Below are positions 10,937 through 39,488 of a stretch of 64,000 bases of DNA, one piece after another. Under the pieces are notes generated by a model, which ran no database searches, was not told the origin of the DNA, and was given only the letters and a program-made list of their open reading frames with translations. The DNA comes from Anoplopoma fimbria (lineage: Eukaryota > Chordata > Actinopteri > Perciformes > Anoplopomatidae): positions 30,177,398 through 30,241,397 of the forward strand of contig NC_072457.1 in assembly GCF_027596085.1 (NCBI RefSeq), in the 5' to 3' direction. Made by a program: the position numbers and the translations under genes. Every line of letters starts with the position of its first letter. Position 1 is the first letter of the stretch.

Positions 10937-12247
10937 ATGTCAAACACAACCCCCACCGCAGATGCCTCAGGCGGACAGCTGATCTGTCCCCTGCTTCAGA
11001 TGATGAAGGAGCACAGACTCAACAACAACACACAGGCCAACTTAGTGGTGGTTTGCATCCACGGTCTGGTCTCCTGTCTGGGAATTTTGGAGAATGCCCT
11101 CATCCTCTGGGTGGTGGGCTTCCGCCTGCGGTGCCGCACAGTGGCCTCTGTCTGGGTGCTCAACTTGGCCATGTCTGACTTCCTGGCCACTCTGACCCTG
11201 CCCCTCTTCACCTTCTACCTTTCGTCCTCGCATAGCTGGGAGCTCGGCAGCCTACTTTGCAAAATACAGGCTTCCATTTTCTATTTGAACATGTTTGTGT
11301 CAGCTTTCCTGCTGGCAACCATATCAGTGGACCGCTGCCTTCTGGCAGCCAAGCCAGTGTGGAGCCAGAATCATCGCTCAGTGGCTGGAGCATGGAAGGT
11401 GTGTGTGCTGGGATGGCTGTGGGCAGCCATTAATACATTACCTTACTTGCTTTTCCGCTCAGTGACTGAGAAACAAGATGGGAGGAAACTGTGCTACCAT
11501 AATTTTGCTTTGTATACATCGTCTCTGGAGAGAGATTGCAAAGTGAGGCAGGCAGCAACAGCCATCTCCAAGTTGCTGCTGGCATTCCTGTTTCCTCTGC
11601 TGGTGATTGCAGGGAGCTACATCCAAATTGTTCTCAGCCTGAGGAACAGGAGCAGAAGGAGGAAGCAGAGTGCCAGCAGGCTTACTGATGCACTGATTGC
11701 ATCCAACAAAGATGGGACATCAGGAGCTACAAATACCCCTACAACACTGAAAAACACTAACATCTTTCTCAAGCCTCGGGCATCCGATCCATGTTTATCC
11801 CTGACACCTATTACCTTGACCCCCACTACCTCCAAACAGACCAATCACAGTCAGCTGTCCCAGAGCTTCATCAAGATGGTGACATTTGTGATTGCAGCAT
11901 TTGTTCTGTGCTGGGCCCCCTATCACATCTTCTGTGTGATTGAAGTTACAGCCCAGTATTGGCTCAAAACTCTCGACCTGGTGGAGGTGGGGCTGCCCTA
12001 TGCCACTACCTTTTCATTCTTGAACCCCGTGTTGAACCCCATTCTGTACGCCTTTAGCTGTCCCAATTTCTGTGTGAAAATACGACAGAGTATTGTAGCA
12101 GTGTTTGACGGTCTGGTAGAGGAGGGAGGGGGGTTACCGATCGTGCCAGGGAAAAGTTTAAGAGTTCATATTAGAAGGAATATCAGTCGAGATGTGAGCC
12201 TTGCAACGCTAGGGTCACCAAAGGGTTCACAATCACCCCGTCAATAA
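10937..12247 (+). CDS. ptgdr2: Prostaglandin D2 receptor 2-like GPCR (CRTH2/GPR44 type)
   Basis: Encodes a 436-aa class A seven-helix receptor. In the family, CRTH2 couples prostaglandin D2 at the plasma membrane to Gi and drives leukocyte chemotaxis. The N-terminus has glycosylation sites (N3-T-T, N31-x-Q region). TM2 has LNLAMSDFLATL (75-86). C108 and C186 form the likely disulfide. TM3 ends DRC (132-134), replacing DRY as in the chemoattractant-receptor group, followed by KPVWSQNHRSVAGA as in CRTH2. TM6 has CWAPYH (325-330) and TM7 NPILY (367-371). I chose the ATG at 10937 because a polypyrimidine tract and AG at 10928-10929 sit just upstream. The frame stays open further 5', but those residues look like intron. 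Oddity: intracellular loop 3 is about 75 residues (roughly 236-312), much longer than in mammalian CRTH2, and rich in Ser/Thr/Arg. Identity rests on remembered family motifs. A related leukocyte chemoattractant receptor is the main alternative. Confidence 0.85.
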   Translation: MSNTTPTADASGGQLICPLLQMMKEHRLNNNTQANLVVVCIHGLVSCLGILENALILWVVGFRLRCRTVASVWVLNLAMSDFLATLTLPLFTFYLSSSHSWELGSLLCKIQASIFYLNMFVSAFLLATISVDRCLLAAKPVWSQNHRSVAGAWKVCVLGWLWAAINTLPYLLFRSVTEKQDGRKLCYHNFALYTSSLERDCKVRQAATAISKLLLAFLFPLLVIAGSYIQIVLSLRNRSRRRKQSASRLTDALIASNKDGTSGATNTPTTLKNTNIFLKPRASDPCLSLTPITLTPTTSKQTNHSQLSQSFIKMVTFVIAAFVLCWAPYHIFCVIEVTAQYWLKTLDLVEVGLPYATTFSFLNPVLNPILYAFSCPNFCVKIRQSIVAVFDGLVEEGGGLPIVPGKSLRVHIRRNISRDVSLATLGSPKGSQSPRQ

Positions 12248-13034
12248 CCTGACAGTCAACCGCCCTATCCACTGCCTTCACCATATGAAGGCCTCAAAGA
12301 CACTCACATGGAGCATTCAAGACAAAAATCAAAAGATGAAGTGGAACATAGCTAAGATGCTTTATTTTTTTTGTCCGCATGGCCTAATGTCGATCTTTTT
12401 TTAGTCATGCTTTGTCCAACCACCATGTTGGTCCGGACTGTAAAATCTCAATTATTGGAATTCATTTTTTTAAGCGCCACCATGAGGTCGACATTTGTGT
12501 TTTCTATTGAAAAGCCTGAACTATTGGATGGTTTGGAGTGAAATTTGGTACAGACATTTAATTTCCCAGAGGATGAATTGTAGCTTTGGTCATCCCCTGA
12601 TTTTAAATCTAGTACCATCGTGAGATTAGTGAGGTTGAGATTAGTGATGCTTTGACATTAATTGGATAGGTAAGGACGTTAGGATGATTTTGAATAACTG
12701 GGTGAGCCCTTTACTTTATATCCAGCGCCTTCATCAGGCCTTATCTTTTCCCTCCTCACAGCAAACTGTAAAAAAAGAAACATAGAAAGAAGTGAGAGAA
12801 ATTCAACCTGTTAAGGGGGTCATGAGATTAATAGTGCGATAGGAAAGAAAACAAATACGTTCTACTGCACTAAATTATGTTTTATATTTAAAATTGTGTT
12901 CGAATTGAACATAAGTGAGGAGAATTTTAAGCAAATGGCTCACAAGTCATAAACTTTGTTTGATGAGGTTTGGAGTTTTGTTCTATGCAGATCTCTGCCA
13001 CCAGAGAGCAGTATAGCACCGATTACCTAATCAG
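12248..13034. other. 3' flank of ptgdr2-like gene
   Basis: Probable 3' UTR and intergenic DNA. No AATAAA is evident close to the stop codon. It includes the dispersed repeat at 12395-12660. Confidence 0.4.
12395..12660. repeat. Dispersed teleost repeat (unclassified)
   Basis: It contains CACCATGAGGTCGACATTTG, then ACTATTGGATGG and TTTGGTACAGACATT with CCCAGAGGATGAATTGTA. I recognise this phrase order as a common fish interspersed repeat. No terminal repeats or coding region were identified, so its class is open. Confidence 0.5.
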
Positions 13035-14705
13035 ACATGAAATGAAAAACAGGATTATGCTTTTCAGATCGTGTAATCCAGGTGCACTTTGAATATGAAC
13101 TCTTGAACATCTGACCACTTTCCTGAGTGATTGATTTTATCATTTCTGATACATCTGTTTTGATTGACTGTCTCAACGCTGCCACATTTGTCTGGTTCCA
13201 TCACCCTCAATCAGACACACCCACGCACATACCGGCTGAGGTGTAATGTAGGACACATCAGTGGGGGATTACCATAGAGGTAGTTGTAATTTGGAGAGAA
13301 TATTAGAGAGAGAAGATCCAGAATATGAAGAGAGAGCAGGATTAAACAGACCAGACTGAATAACAATGCTCCATTTTCCTCTCAGCCATTCAGTTTAGAT
13401 TATGTTTCTGTCTCTCTCTCGCTTTGGGTCTCTTTGTTTTGTAAAACATATTGTTCACCTTCCTTCTCCATCCGATATCGTTTTTACAGTCCCTAAATTA
13501 TTCTGTGATGAGTGGATGTAGGGGCAAGGATGAAGCCATCTGACTTATACAAAACAACTGAATAGTCTTAACATTTATTGGTGAAATTCATAGCATCTTT
13601 CTGAAATGCAGTAAAGAAAAGAGTTTTACTGACACTTGACTACAGAAAGAAAGAATCACATAGAGAAGGATAAAGATAATGAAACAGCCAGAGAAACGTT
13701 AACACTGACAGCATAAGATGCTGAAAACGTTAGAGGCAGATAGGTTATATAACGTGCTTTAAAAAACAGTTGTTACAGAAATAAGGAAAGAATGAAAGAG
13801 AGAGTGGGTGGAGGGAGGGTTGGTAAGTATTGCTTTAAAGGGTTTAATGCGCTGCTACAGCTCTTATAACTGACAGATGCTGACTATAGAATTAAATCCT
13901 GTTGCATGTCAGTGATTATTTTATACACAAGTATACTCATGCAAACACACATACAAAACAAACATACATACATACATATACATTTATATATATATGTATT
14001 TATTTATACAGTGCATACATCTATGTGTCCTGCATGTATCATTTTGATGGTAATTGTACCAAAGATATCAAACAAAGCAGCACAACAAAACTGTGTATTT
14101 ATATCAAGAGATATATAAAGTTTAGCTCATAACCTATGTTTGCTCCCTATATGTTTACTTGGTTCAAATCTGCAGCAAAAAATATTTTAGGCATAAAAGA
14201 AGCCACTTCAAAACACCCAAAACTATCCCTTTAGGTTAACACATGTTAGAAGAAAAACCCCTCTATAATATAAACACACTGATAAAAGATCACTTTAGGG
14301 AAGTGAAAAAAATCTACTTATTCCTGTAAATGTTAGTATTATACTTACCCTTGGGTTTCAAAGCAAGACCAAGATGTTTGTGCTTTCAAGTTTGTTAAAA
14401 GAATTCCAATACAAAGGATGCTCCTTTCCGTTTGATTATATAGCTGCAAATGCATGCTGCGACATGTTCCAAAGTAAGTGGGAGTCAATTTCTTAAATTA
14501 AAACTTCCCTACTGGTTTATTACTGATTCACTGAAATGGAAATCTAACCACATATCAATGCAGATATACTGTAATTGTTCATTGTTCTTCAGGATATTGT
14601 TGCACAACTGGTGCATTTTCCACCAGTGATTCATGAGTGTCCTTTTAATTAAATATCACTTGGCTGAATTTGATCTACCGATGCGTGAGAACTGATTTCT
14701 GACAA
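13035..14705. repeat. Right copy of the segmental duplication
   Basis: Direct-orientation match to 1-2870. It carries the uninterrupted (empty) versions of the sites where the left copy holds the hAT MITE (near 13315) and the SINE (near 14050). It contains 13583-13752, which is absent from the left copy. It begins about 790 bp downstream of the ptgdr2-like stop codon. Confidence 0.85.
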
Positions 14706-16038
14706 CTTTATGTTAATATTATTCTCATGGGCATTGTGGATTGGCATAGTTTAGGACAAAACAACGTACTCACACAGTGGGCTCAAGGGGTCAATCAGAC
14801 TGTGCCGTCTTTGCGTTGTGCCTTTCATGAAGCAGCAAGTAGTTTTATGCCCAAAAGCTGCTTGTCAGTTTAATGGGATGCTGCACCATTAACTAATGTG
14901 AATTTATTGAGAAAGTCAGAGTCTTTCAGCACCTGATTGAGAGATTAGGAATGAAGATTCAAAGTGGGCATGCAGACAAATATCTTGGAACAAGATACTA
15001 CTAAGGTCAGGCTATGTGACTTTTACAGAGTTACAGTCACTGGGACCAGAATTGTCAATTACACCAGAATGGTAATGCAAAAGTATAATTAATTTAATGT
15101 TGGGTAGGCTTTGTCTCAGGGGTCAGAGCGTTTCCTTTGACCATAAGGTTAGGTATTTGACAAGCATTGAGCAAGACACTAAACTTCAAGTTTCTCCCTG
15201 GTGCTCTACAACCAACTGCTCCTAATGCTAATGGAAAGGGTTAAATATAGGGTTCAAGTTTCATGGCTGTGTACAATTGTTTGAGGAAATGTATTAATAT
15301 ATATTTTAAAGTTTGCTAACATTAGCCACTGGCCATGCTGAACCAAGAAGAACAAATGTATTAAACTGTGAAAGGTTGCATTTATTTGCTTATGAATTTC
15401 TCCTTAATAGTGTAATGTGTTATTAATGTAAGTTATCTGTCTTTAACAAAACCATTAACAGGGTTATTAGCAGTCTCATCTACTATTAAGCTGAGCTCTA
15501 TTTTATTTAAACTGTCAAGCAAATTTTAAGTCAACTTTTAAAATGTTGCATATAAAAAAGAAAATGCGAATTGGGGCAGTTCAACTGGTTTGGAGCGAAT
15601 AAACTCGGCTACAGCATAGTTTGGGGAGAAGGTGGCGCTAAAGGCTACGCGACTTGTAATCCGCCAGTAAACAGAGTAGAAGTTGAAGAAGTAGAAGAAG
15701 TAGAAGAAGTAGCTCGGCCACCCAACCGTATCTAATGTACCAGAGAAAAATGAAGGGAGGGTTTCAGGAGTTTGTTTCAATTTAACAAGTTTACATTTTT
15801 TATCATGTCAGCTATTATTGGCCATGTTTCATGTTGTCTGGAGATGAAGACAATCATTCGCAAGTTTTAGAAATATCCAAGACGATGTCAGCAGGAACAG
15901 CTGATCAGTCATGTCAGTTAATTGTTTGCTATGTCAGAATTTATTTGGCAAAGGCGTCTCCATACTCCATTGATCAAATATCACGTATAAACTTATTTTT
16001 AGCAGTTGAGGAAGTTTTATTTATCTTACTTATATATA
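14706..16038. other. Intergenic, with a degenerate SINE
   Basis: Around 15110-15270 is a decayed copy of the SINE family seen at 1681 (GTCAGAGCGTTTCC, CCATAAGGTTAGG, CAAGTTTCTCCCTGGTGCTC, CAACTGCTCCTAATGC). A short (AGAAGT)n-type run lies at 15675-15710. Nothing else is recognisable. Confidence 0.5.
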
Positions 16039-16266
16039 CAGTACCAGTCAAAAGTTTGGACACACCTTCTCATTCAACTACTTTGAAGAATCTAAAATAT
16101 AAAACATATTCTGGTTTGTTGAGCATTTGTTTGTTTACCACATAATTCCATATGTGTTCCTTCATAGTTTGGATGTCTTCAATATTAATCTACAATGTAG
16201 AAAAAAATAAAAAATAAAGAAAAACCATTGAATGAGAAGGTGTGTCCAAACTTTTGACTGGTACTG
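16039..16266. mobile_element. Tc1/mariner-type MITE (228 bp)
   Basis: Terminal inverted repeats are CAGTACCAGTCAAAAGTTTG at the left and the exact complement CAAACTTTTGACTGGTACTG at the right, extending inward through GACACACCTTCTCATTCAA. TA dinucleotides flank both ends (16037-16038, 16267-16268), as expected for Tc1/mariner insertion. No coding capacity. A second copy is at 9136. Confidence 0.95.
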
Positions 16267-16319
<53 letters not shown>

Positions 16320-16324
16320 ATATA
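16267..16324. repeat. (TA)n microsatellite between two transposons
   Basis: Alternating TA with two GTATGTATA interruptions. It fills the whole gap between the MITE and the Tc1-like element and probably grew from the TA target sites. Confidence 0.9.
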
Positions 16325-17831
16325 CAGTGGGTACGGAAAGTATTCAGACCCCTTTAAATTTTTCACTCTTTGTTTCATTGCAGCCATTTGCTAAAATCGA
16401 AAAAGTTCTTTTTTTTTCGCATTAATGTACACTCAGCAACCCATCTTGACAGAAAATGAGTCTTCTTGGGAATGATGCAACAAGTTTCTCACACCTGGAT
16501 TTGGGGATCCTCTGCCATTCTTCCTTGCAGATCCTCTCCAGTTCTGTCAGGTTGGATGGTGAACGTTGGTGGACAGCCATTTTCAGGTCTCTCCAGAGAT
16601 GCTCAATTGGGTTTAGGTCAGGGCTCTGGCTGGGCCAGTCAAGAATGGTCACAGACTTGTTCCGAAGCCACTCCTTTGTTATTTTAGCTGTGTGCTTCGG
16701 GTCATTGTCTTGTTGGAAGGTGAACCTTCGGCCCAGTCTGAGGTCCTGAGCACTCTGGAGGAGGTTTTCTTCCAGGATATCTCTGTACTTGGCCGCATTC
16801 ATCTTTCCTTCAATTGCAACCAGTCGTCCTGTCCCTGCAGCTGAAAAACACCCCCATAGCATGATGCTGCCACCACCATGTTTCACTGTTGGGATTGTAT
16901 TGGGCAGGTGATGAGCAGTGCCTGGTTTTCTCCACACATACCGCTTAGAATTAACGCCAAAAAGTTCAATCTTGGTCTCATCAGACCAGAGAATCTTATT
17001 TCTCATAGTTTGGGAGTCCTCCATGTGTTTTTTGGCAAACTCTATGCGGGCTTTCATATGTCTTGCACTGAGGAGAGGCTTCCGTCGGGCCACTCTGCCA
17101 TAAAGCCCCGACTGGTGGAGGGCTGCAGTGATAGTTGACTTTGTGGAACTTTCTCCCATCTCCCTACTGCATCTCTGGAGCTCAGCCACAGTGATCTTTG
17201 GGTTCTTCTTTACCTCTCTCACCAAGGCTCTTCTCCCACGATTGCTCAGTTTGGCTGGACGGCCAGGTCTAGGAAGAGTTCTGGTCATCCCATACTTCTT
17301 CCATTTAAGGATTATGGAGGCCACTGTGCTCTTAGGAACCTTGAGTGCTGCAGAAATTCTTTTGTAACCTTGGCCAGATCTGTGCCTTGCCACAATTCTG
17401 TCTCTGAGCTCCTTGGGCAGTTCCTTCGACCTCATGATTCTCATTTGTTCTGACATGCACTGTGAGCTGTAAGGTCTTATATAGACAGGTGTGTGCCTTT
17501 CCTAATCAAGTCCAATCAGTTTAATTAAACACAGCTGGACTCCAATGAAGGAGTAGAACCATCTCAAGGAGGATCAGAAGAAATGGACAGCATGTGAGTT
17601 AAATATGAGTGTCACAGCAAAGGGTCTGAATACTTATGACCATGTGATATTTCAGTTTTTCTTTTTTAATAAATTTGCAAAAATTTCTACATTTCTGTTT
17701 TTTCTGTCAAGATGGGTTGCTGAGTGTACATTAATGCGAAAAAAAATGAACTTTTTCGATTTTAGCAAATGGCTGCAATGAAACAAAGAGTGAAAAATTT
17801 AAAGGGGTCTGAATACTTTCCGTACCCACTG
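16325..17831 (-). mobile_element. Full-length Tc1-like transposon (1,507 bp)
   Basis: Both ends begin CAGTGGGTACGGAAAGTATT. The inverted repeats remain nearly identical for about 130 bp (16325-16456 against 17696-17831), an IR/DR-like length. TA flanks both sides (16323-16324 and 17832-17833). It contains one long transposase frame on the minus strand. It is embedded in TA/GTAT microsatellite. Confidence 0.95.
16422..17456 (-). CDS. Tc1-like transposase, intact frame
   Basis: 344 aa, the usual Tc1 length. A paired-type helix-turn-helix DNA-binding region spans about 11-115, with the AT-hook-like GRPAKLS at 65-71. The DDE catalytic triad is complete: D159 (WSDETKIELFG), D250 (FQQDNDPKHT) and E285 (SPDLNPIEHLW), with spacings of 91 and 35 residues as in active Tc1 enzymes. 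The glycine-rich box is HGGGSIMLWGCF (193-204). It would cut and paste the surrounding element at TA sites. Oddity: after SFPRRL (about 328-333) the last 11 residues depart from the usual family ending, and the stop lies inside the left inverted repeat, so the C-terminus may be altered by a frameshift or recombination. Confidence 0.93.
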   Translation of the reverse strand: MSEQMRIMRSKELPKELRDRIVARHRSGQGYKRISAALKVPKSTVASIILKWKKYGMTRTLPRPGRPAKLSNRGRRALVREVKKNPKITVAELQRCSREMGESSTKSTITAALHQSGLYGRVARRKPLLSARHMKARIEFAKKHMEDSQTMRNKILWSDETKIELFGVNSKRYVWRKPGTAHHLPNTIPTVKHGGGSIMLWGCFSAAGTGRLVAIEGKMNAAKYRDILEENLLQSAQDLRLGRRFTFQQDNDPKHTAKITKEWLRNKSVTILDWPSQSPDLNPIEHLWRDLKMAVHQRSPSNLTELERICKEEWQRIPKSRCEKLVASFPRRLIFCQDGLLSVH

Positions 17832-17833
17832 TA

Positions 17834-17931
<98 letters not shown>
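17832..17931. repeat. (TA)n/(GTAT)n microsatellite
   Basis: GTAT units at 17842-17870 lead into a long pure TA run to 17931, immediately next to the Tc1 end. Confidence 0.95.
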
Positions 17932-17932
<1 letters not shown>

Positions 17933-18852
17933 CCACTATGTCCCTGGTTTGGGCGGTTGACTCTGTTGCATGTCATAGCCCTCTCTCTTCATGTTTCCTG
18001 TCTCTCTAAACACTGTGCCTTGGACTTAATTACATACAACTTAACTTGCCAGAGCCTGAAGGTCAGGGTTGTTTAGCACAGATTGTGTTATCAGCTTTCT
18101 CAACACTGTGATCTTTAGCGTTTGCACATGGTTGTCACAAATTCTTAAGCTGTGTGATTGGATTTTCTTGCCGAAATGCATCTTGGGGGTTGTAGATAAC
18201 TTCTCCCCCAATGTTTTCATGCACACAGGCTTGTATCTTCAGAGAACCAGATATTTTCTAACACAGTTGTTCATCTTTCATATCCTGATAATTCAACCAG
18301 GAGAGTTTGATGCCAATAGAAGTCGAGAATTTTAACTGTGTCTGTGGGACGTTTACTTTCATCTGGAACCAGGAGCGTCCGAAATTTTGTGGCAGTGAGC
18401 CTGCAAGCACAAGGACAGGAAGTCTACTTTTTATCTTTTGATTATCTGCTCTTGTAAAGCACTAGCTGCATCTTGTTCCACCTACCTGTCAGCTCTTGCG
18501 CTGCTGAGCCCTTCTCTCTGCTGTTTGTCTCCTTTTTTGGGTTCTGTTTCCAAACTAGCAAGCAGAACTAGTGTCAAAAGTTGCTTAATCTAAAGAGAAA
18601 GTTGCCAAGTATGCAACACTGACAGCCCGTCCCTTTAGGCCTCCCTTTCAAAGCTACTCGCCGTAAATTATCATCATGAACGTGTACTAACAATGGCCAC
18701 AAAGTAAATTTTCTGCGGAGGCCATGTAAGTATCATATGTTCAGCTTGTGAAAAATGGGTCCAATATTTACTTTGGTGTGTATGGAGTGAAAGAATTGGT
18801 CATAATCTGAAGTCACGTTCACAACTCCCATTGGAGTTAATAGACTCAGGGT
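17932..18852. other. Intergenic, no gene recognised
   Basis: No coding or RNA signal. The stretch ends at the inverted-repeat element that starts near 18853. Confidence 0.35.
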
Positions 18853-19912
18853 GTACATCCCAAGTCTCATAAATTGCCTCCTCGTTTCCCTCACTTGCGT
18901 CTTTTCCTTGCGTCTTAGTCCCTCCCACCAGGGATGCGTGGAGAGACGCAAGGAAACCATGCGAGGAGGCAGGAAATGAGGAAATGTGTTTTAAGGGAAA
19001 TGAGACGTCCTTTCCTCTGAAGCGCCATGTGAAGCGTGAAGTGTCATGTGAAGTGTCATGTGAAGCGACGTCTGTTTCTGATGACGGCGGCCGCTGATCA
19101 CAGCTGGATCAGCTGTCAGTTGGCTTTAACAGCTGGAGAGACTTTAGATTTTGTGTCTGCACACTTGATCACTGTTCTAATATTAATAATGAAACAAAGT
19201 AAACATCACTGCCAGAGTAGAAATGTATTTCTCTCTGCAGCCTGTTACCTGTTTATCAAACTGCACTGAGTATTCATAATGTGTTCTGTGTATTGATACT
19301 GTGTTCTTAGTATTTATACTGTGTTCTGTGTATTTATATGATGTTCTGTGTCCTGCTCATAAGCGCAGGACCGATTTCTACCGGTGAAATGCATTTGTCT
19401 TGTTTATTAATTATTAACATCTGTATGTTTTGAAATTTGGATTGTGAAGTCATTATTGAATAATCCAGAATATGATTATGTTTTTTCCTAAACACTGGAA
19501 TTAATTTATTAGGCTCAATGTTTTGGGATAAATTGGAATTACATAACTCATCAAACCTGACAATCACGAATTATTAGGCGCATGTGACTGAATGGAAATG
19601 ACGATATATGATGTAAAAGACAGACTCTCCAACTCTCTCTCTCTGATTTTCCAGTCTGTTCAATCTGTGATATGTCCTCACTCTGGTATGAAACTCCAGT
19701 GATGATGAGCTATATCAGATCAGTACGATCGGCTGCAGCGTCCAGGGGGAGGGGGCATGTTGGCCCTCACAACACTTCCTTCCTCGCTTCTCGCTCCTCA
19801 GAGCCAAAATAAGAGCTTTGGGACGGCCTTCAATATGGTGGTGCAGAACAACTTCCGGTTCAATTGAGGACCGAGGAGCGAGGAAATGACAAAAAAGAGA
19901 CTTGGGATGTAC
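18853..19912. mobile_element. Possible non-autonomous DNA transposon (~1.06 kb)
   Basis: GTACATCCCAAGTCTC at 18853-18868 is repeated in perfect inverse at 19897-19912, followed inward on both sides by related CCTCG-rich sequence. No transposase frame and no clear target duplication were seen. Inside are two short tandem patches: GTGAAG(C/T)GTCAT units near 19025-19065 and ~23-bp TGTTCTGTGTATTTATACTG-type units at 19275-19350. The class is undetermined, and the ends could be coincidental remnants of a larger inverted structure. Confidence 0.45.
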
Positions 19913-20875
19913 CGAGTATCTGCCGCTATTCTTCTAAAGGGGCGTGGCAGTGGAGAACCCACATGACGCAGAAACAAGAAACTGGCTTTCAGTGGGGTGT
20001 CTCCTTTCTGAATCGTTCCTGTGTTCGGACAGTGTGAGCTGGTAGGCACCAGGCAGGTAGCCTTTCCAATGTTTGTATTGGGGACAATTCCAGTGAATGA
20101 ATGGAAGGATTCATAAAATCCTGCAACAGACAGAGAGATACCTGTTTTTTCTTTCCTTGTTTTTTTTGTCCGAGCATTTGATTTATTGATTGCTGTTTTA
20201 ATGCAAAGAGAATGTCAACAAATATCACAAAAAAGTGTTAAAGTGTATCACCTACCCTTTTATAGTTTTAAGTTCAAAACCTGTTCCTGCCCTGTCATTT
20301 TACAAACAGATGTATTTTCATACAGCCCCAAATCCAGCAAAAAGTTCTCAGAATGGCGTTTTTTGGTATCATGGCCTCTTGGCCATCATGTTGTACAATA
20401 CGGAAGTGTTTTGTGTGTGCTTGTACATGCACTGCACAAGCCCATATGGTAAATGTAATATACAATGGGAAGCGCTATGAAGTGCAGAGGATTGAGGACA
20501 AGCCTACATCAGCGTCGGAACAGACAAGATTTGAGAGGAAAATAAATACGTAATTATTTGAGATGGACAGAAAATAGTGTCAGGCTAAAAAAAGACAAGA
20601 TGTGTGTAACTGACACACTGCATTGACAATCATATATGTTAGGTAGCAATATTTTCAGGGAGAGAAACCAATTGAAGAGGTGAATAGAAGCTGACAGATG
20701 AAAAAGTGAGCGATAAATGCCGATACAGGGGCAGGGATGAAAGGAGGAGCCTCAGATTATCAACCAATGTCAGATGCTCTAGTGACAGATAAAGAGGAGG
20801 AGTGAACAAGAGAGTGACAGGAGGAGAGACCGAGAGAAAGAGGACGTCTCTGTGTGTGCAAGCTGAGCTGCAAAG

Positions 20876-38478
<17,603 letters not shown>

Positions 38479-39264
38479 CACTTCACCAAACCTCACTCAA
38501 CTGCACTAAACATAACACGGACCAGACGGCACACTGTTAATGTTCTTGTAATTCTTCTTGGTAAACAAAGACTTATTGGTGTTTTTAGTTTTCAGTTTTC
38601 TGTTACTTCCACAATTTCTCAAGAATAAGGGAATCCTTTTAATGTGTTACTGTTTTGTGAATGTATTTAATATGTAATGAGAGATTATGGAGTGAAGACT
38701 CAGCAAGGAGATCATTTAACCAAAGCTTCTATTTAAAGGTGAATGTAAAATTGAATATATTTGAACTGAGAATCCCAGACCAGCAACAAGTGTGTGTGTT
38801 AGGGTTAGCAATAACTTTAACCTTAAATATAGGTGTTGTGTTGCCCCTCTGAGATTTCCAAGATCATTTTTTTCATGTGTGATATTATTGTAGTATAGAG
38901 AGAAAAAGTGAAATGAGATTATATCTACACCTTTATTGTACAACTTTATCCATAGCAATTACTTTAACCACGATATTCAGACAATGTAGGCAAATGCAAT
39001 TTTTGCAGATGTTGTATCTTTCAGTGTCAGATATCTTTTTGATACATATTTGATAACACCAACCAGTGGATTTGTGGTGTCTGCTACACATCTATACACA
39101 TAATGTCCTGTTTTCCTACTCGGACAGAAATGAATCGACCAACTGTCTCAAAGTACGCTTTTATTTTATGCAATCATATATACATATTGAATGTTTTAAT
39201 TGTACAGTGCTCGACAGGTTAGATATTTAAAAAAAAATCATTGCAAAAAGTGAATAAGAGTGAC

Positions 39265-39270
39265 AATAAA
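39265..39270 (+). terminator. Candidate cabp2 polyadenylation signal
   Basis: AATAAA about 0.8 kb after the stop codon. The stretch 38479-39264 would be the 3' UTR. No closer canonical signal was seen. Confidence 0.5.
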
Positions 39271-39488
39271 CCAATTTTCATTGACCAAATACCTTTTCTG
39301 TATTATTTTTCCTCCAAAATTTAACTTGATTGCATTTTGGTGACGAATATTAAACTTGCTCCCCTGGAAATATTCAGCTTCCCCTTCTCTGTGATCACAT
39401 CAATGTCCTATATCATTCCAGGATATATTGACATTGCTGACAAAATGTGTCAGATCCCCTCTTTCCTGGCACTTTTTAAGGTGCCTTA

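Noticed and set aside
13902..14132. Plus-strand open frames rich in His, Thr and Tyr near 14000
   Set aside because: Derived from CA/TA-rich simple sequence inside the duplication, not aligned to an open frame in the left copy.
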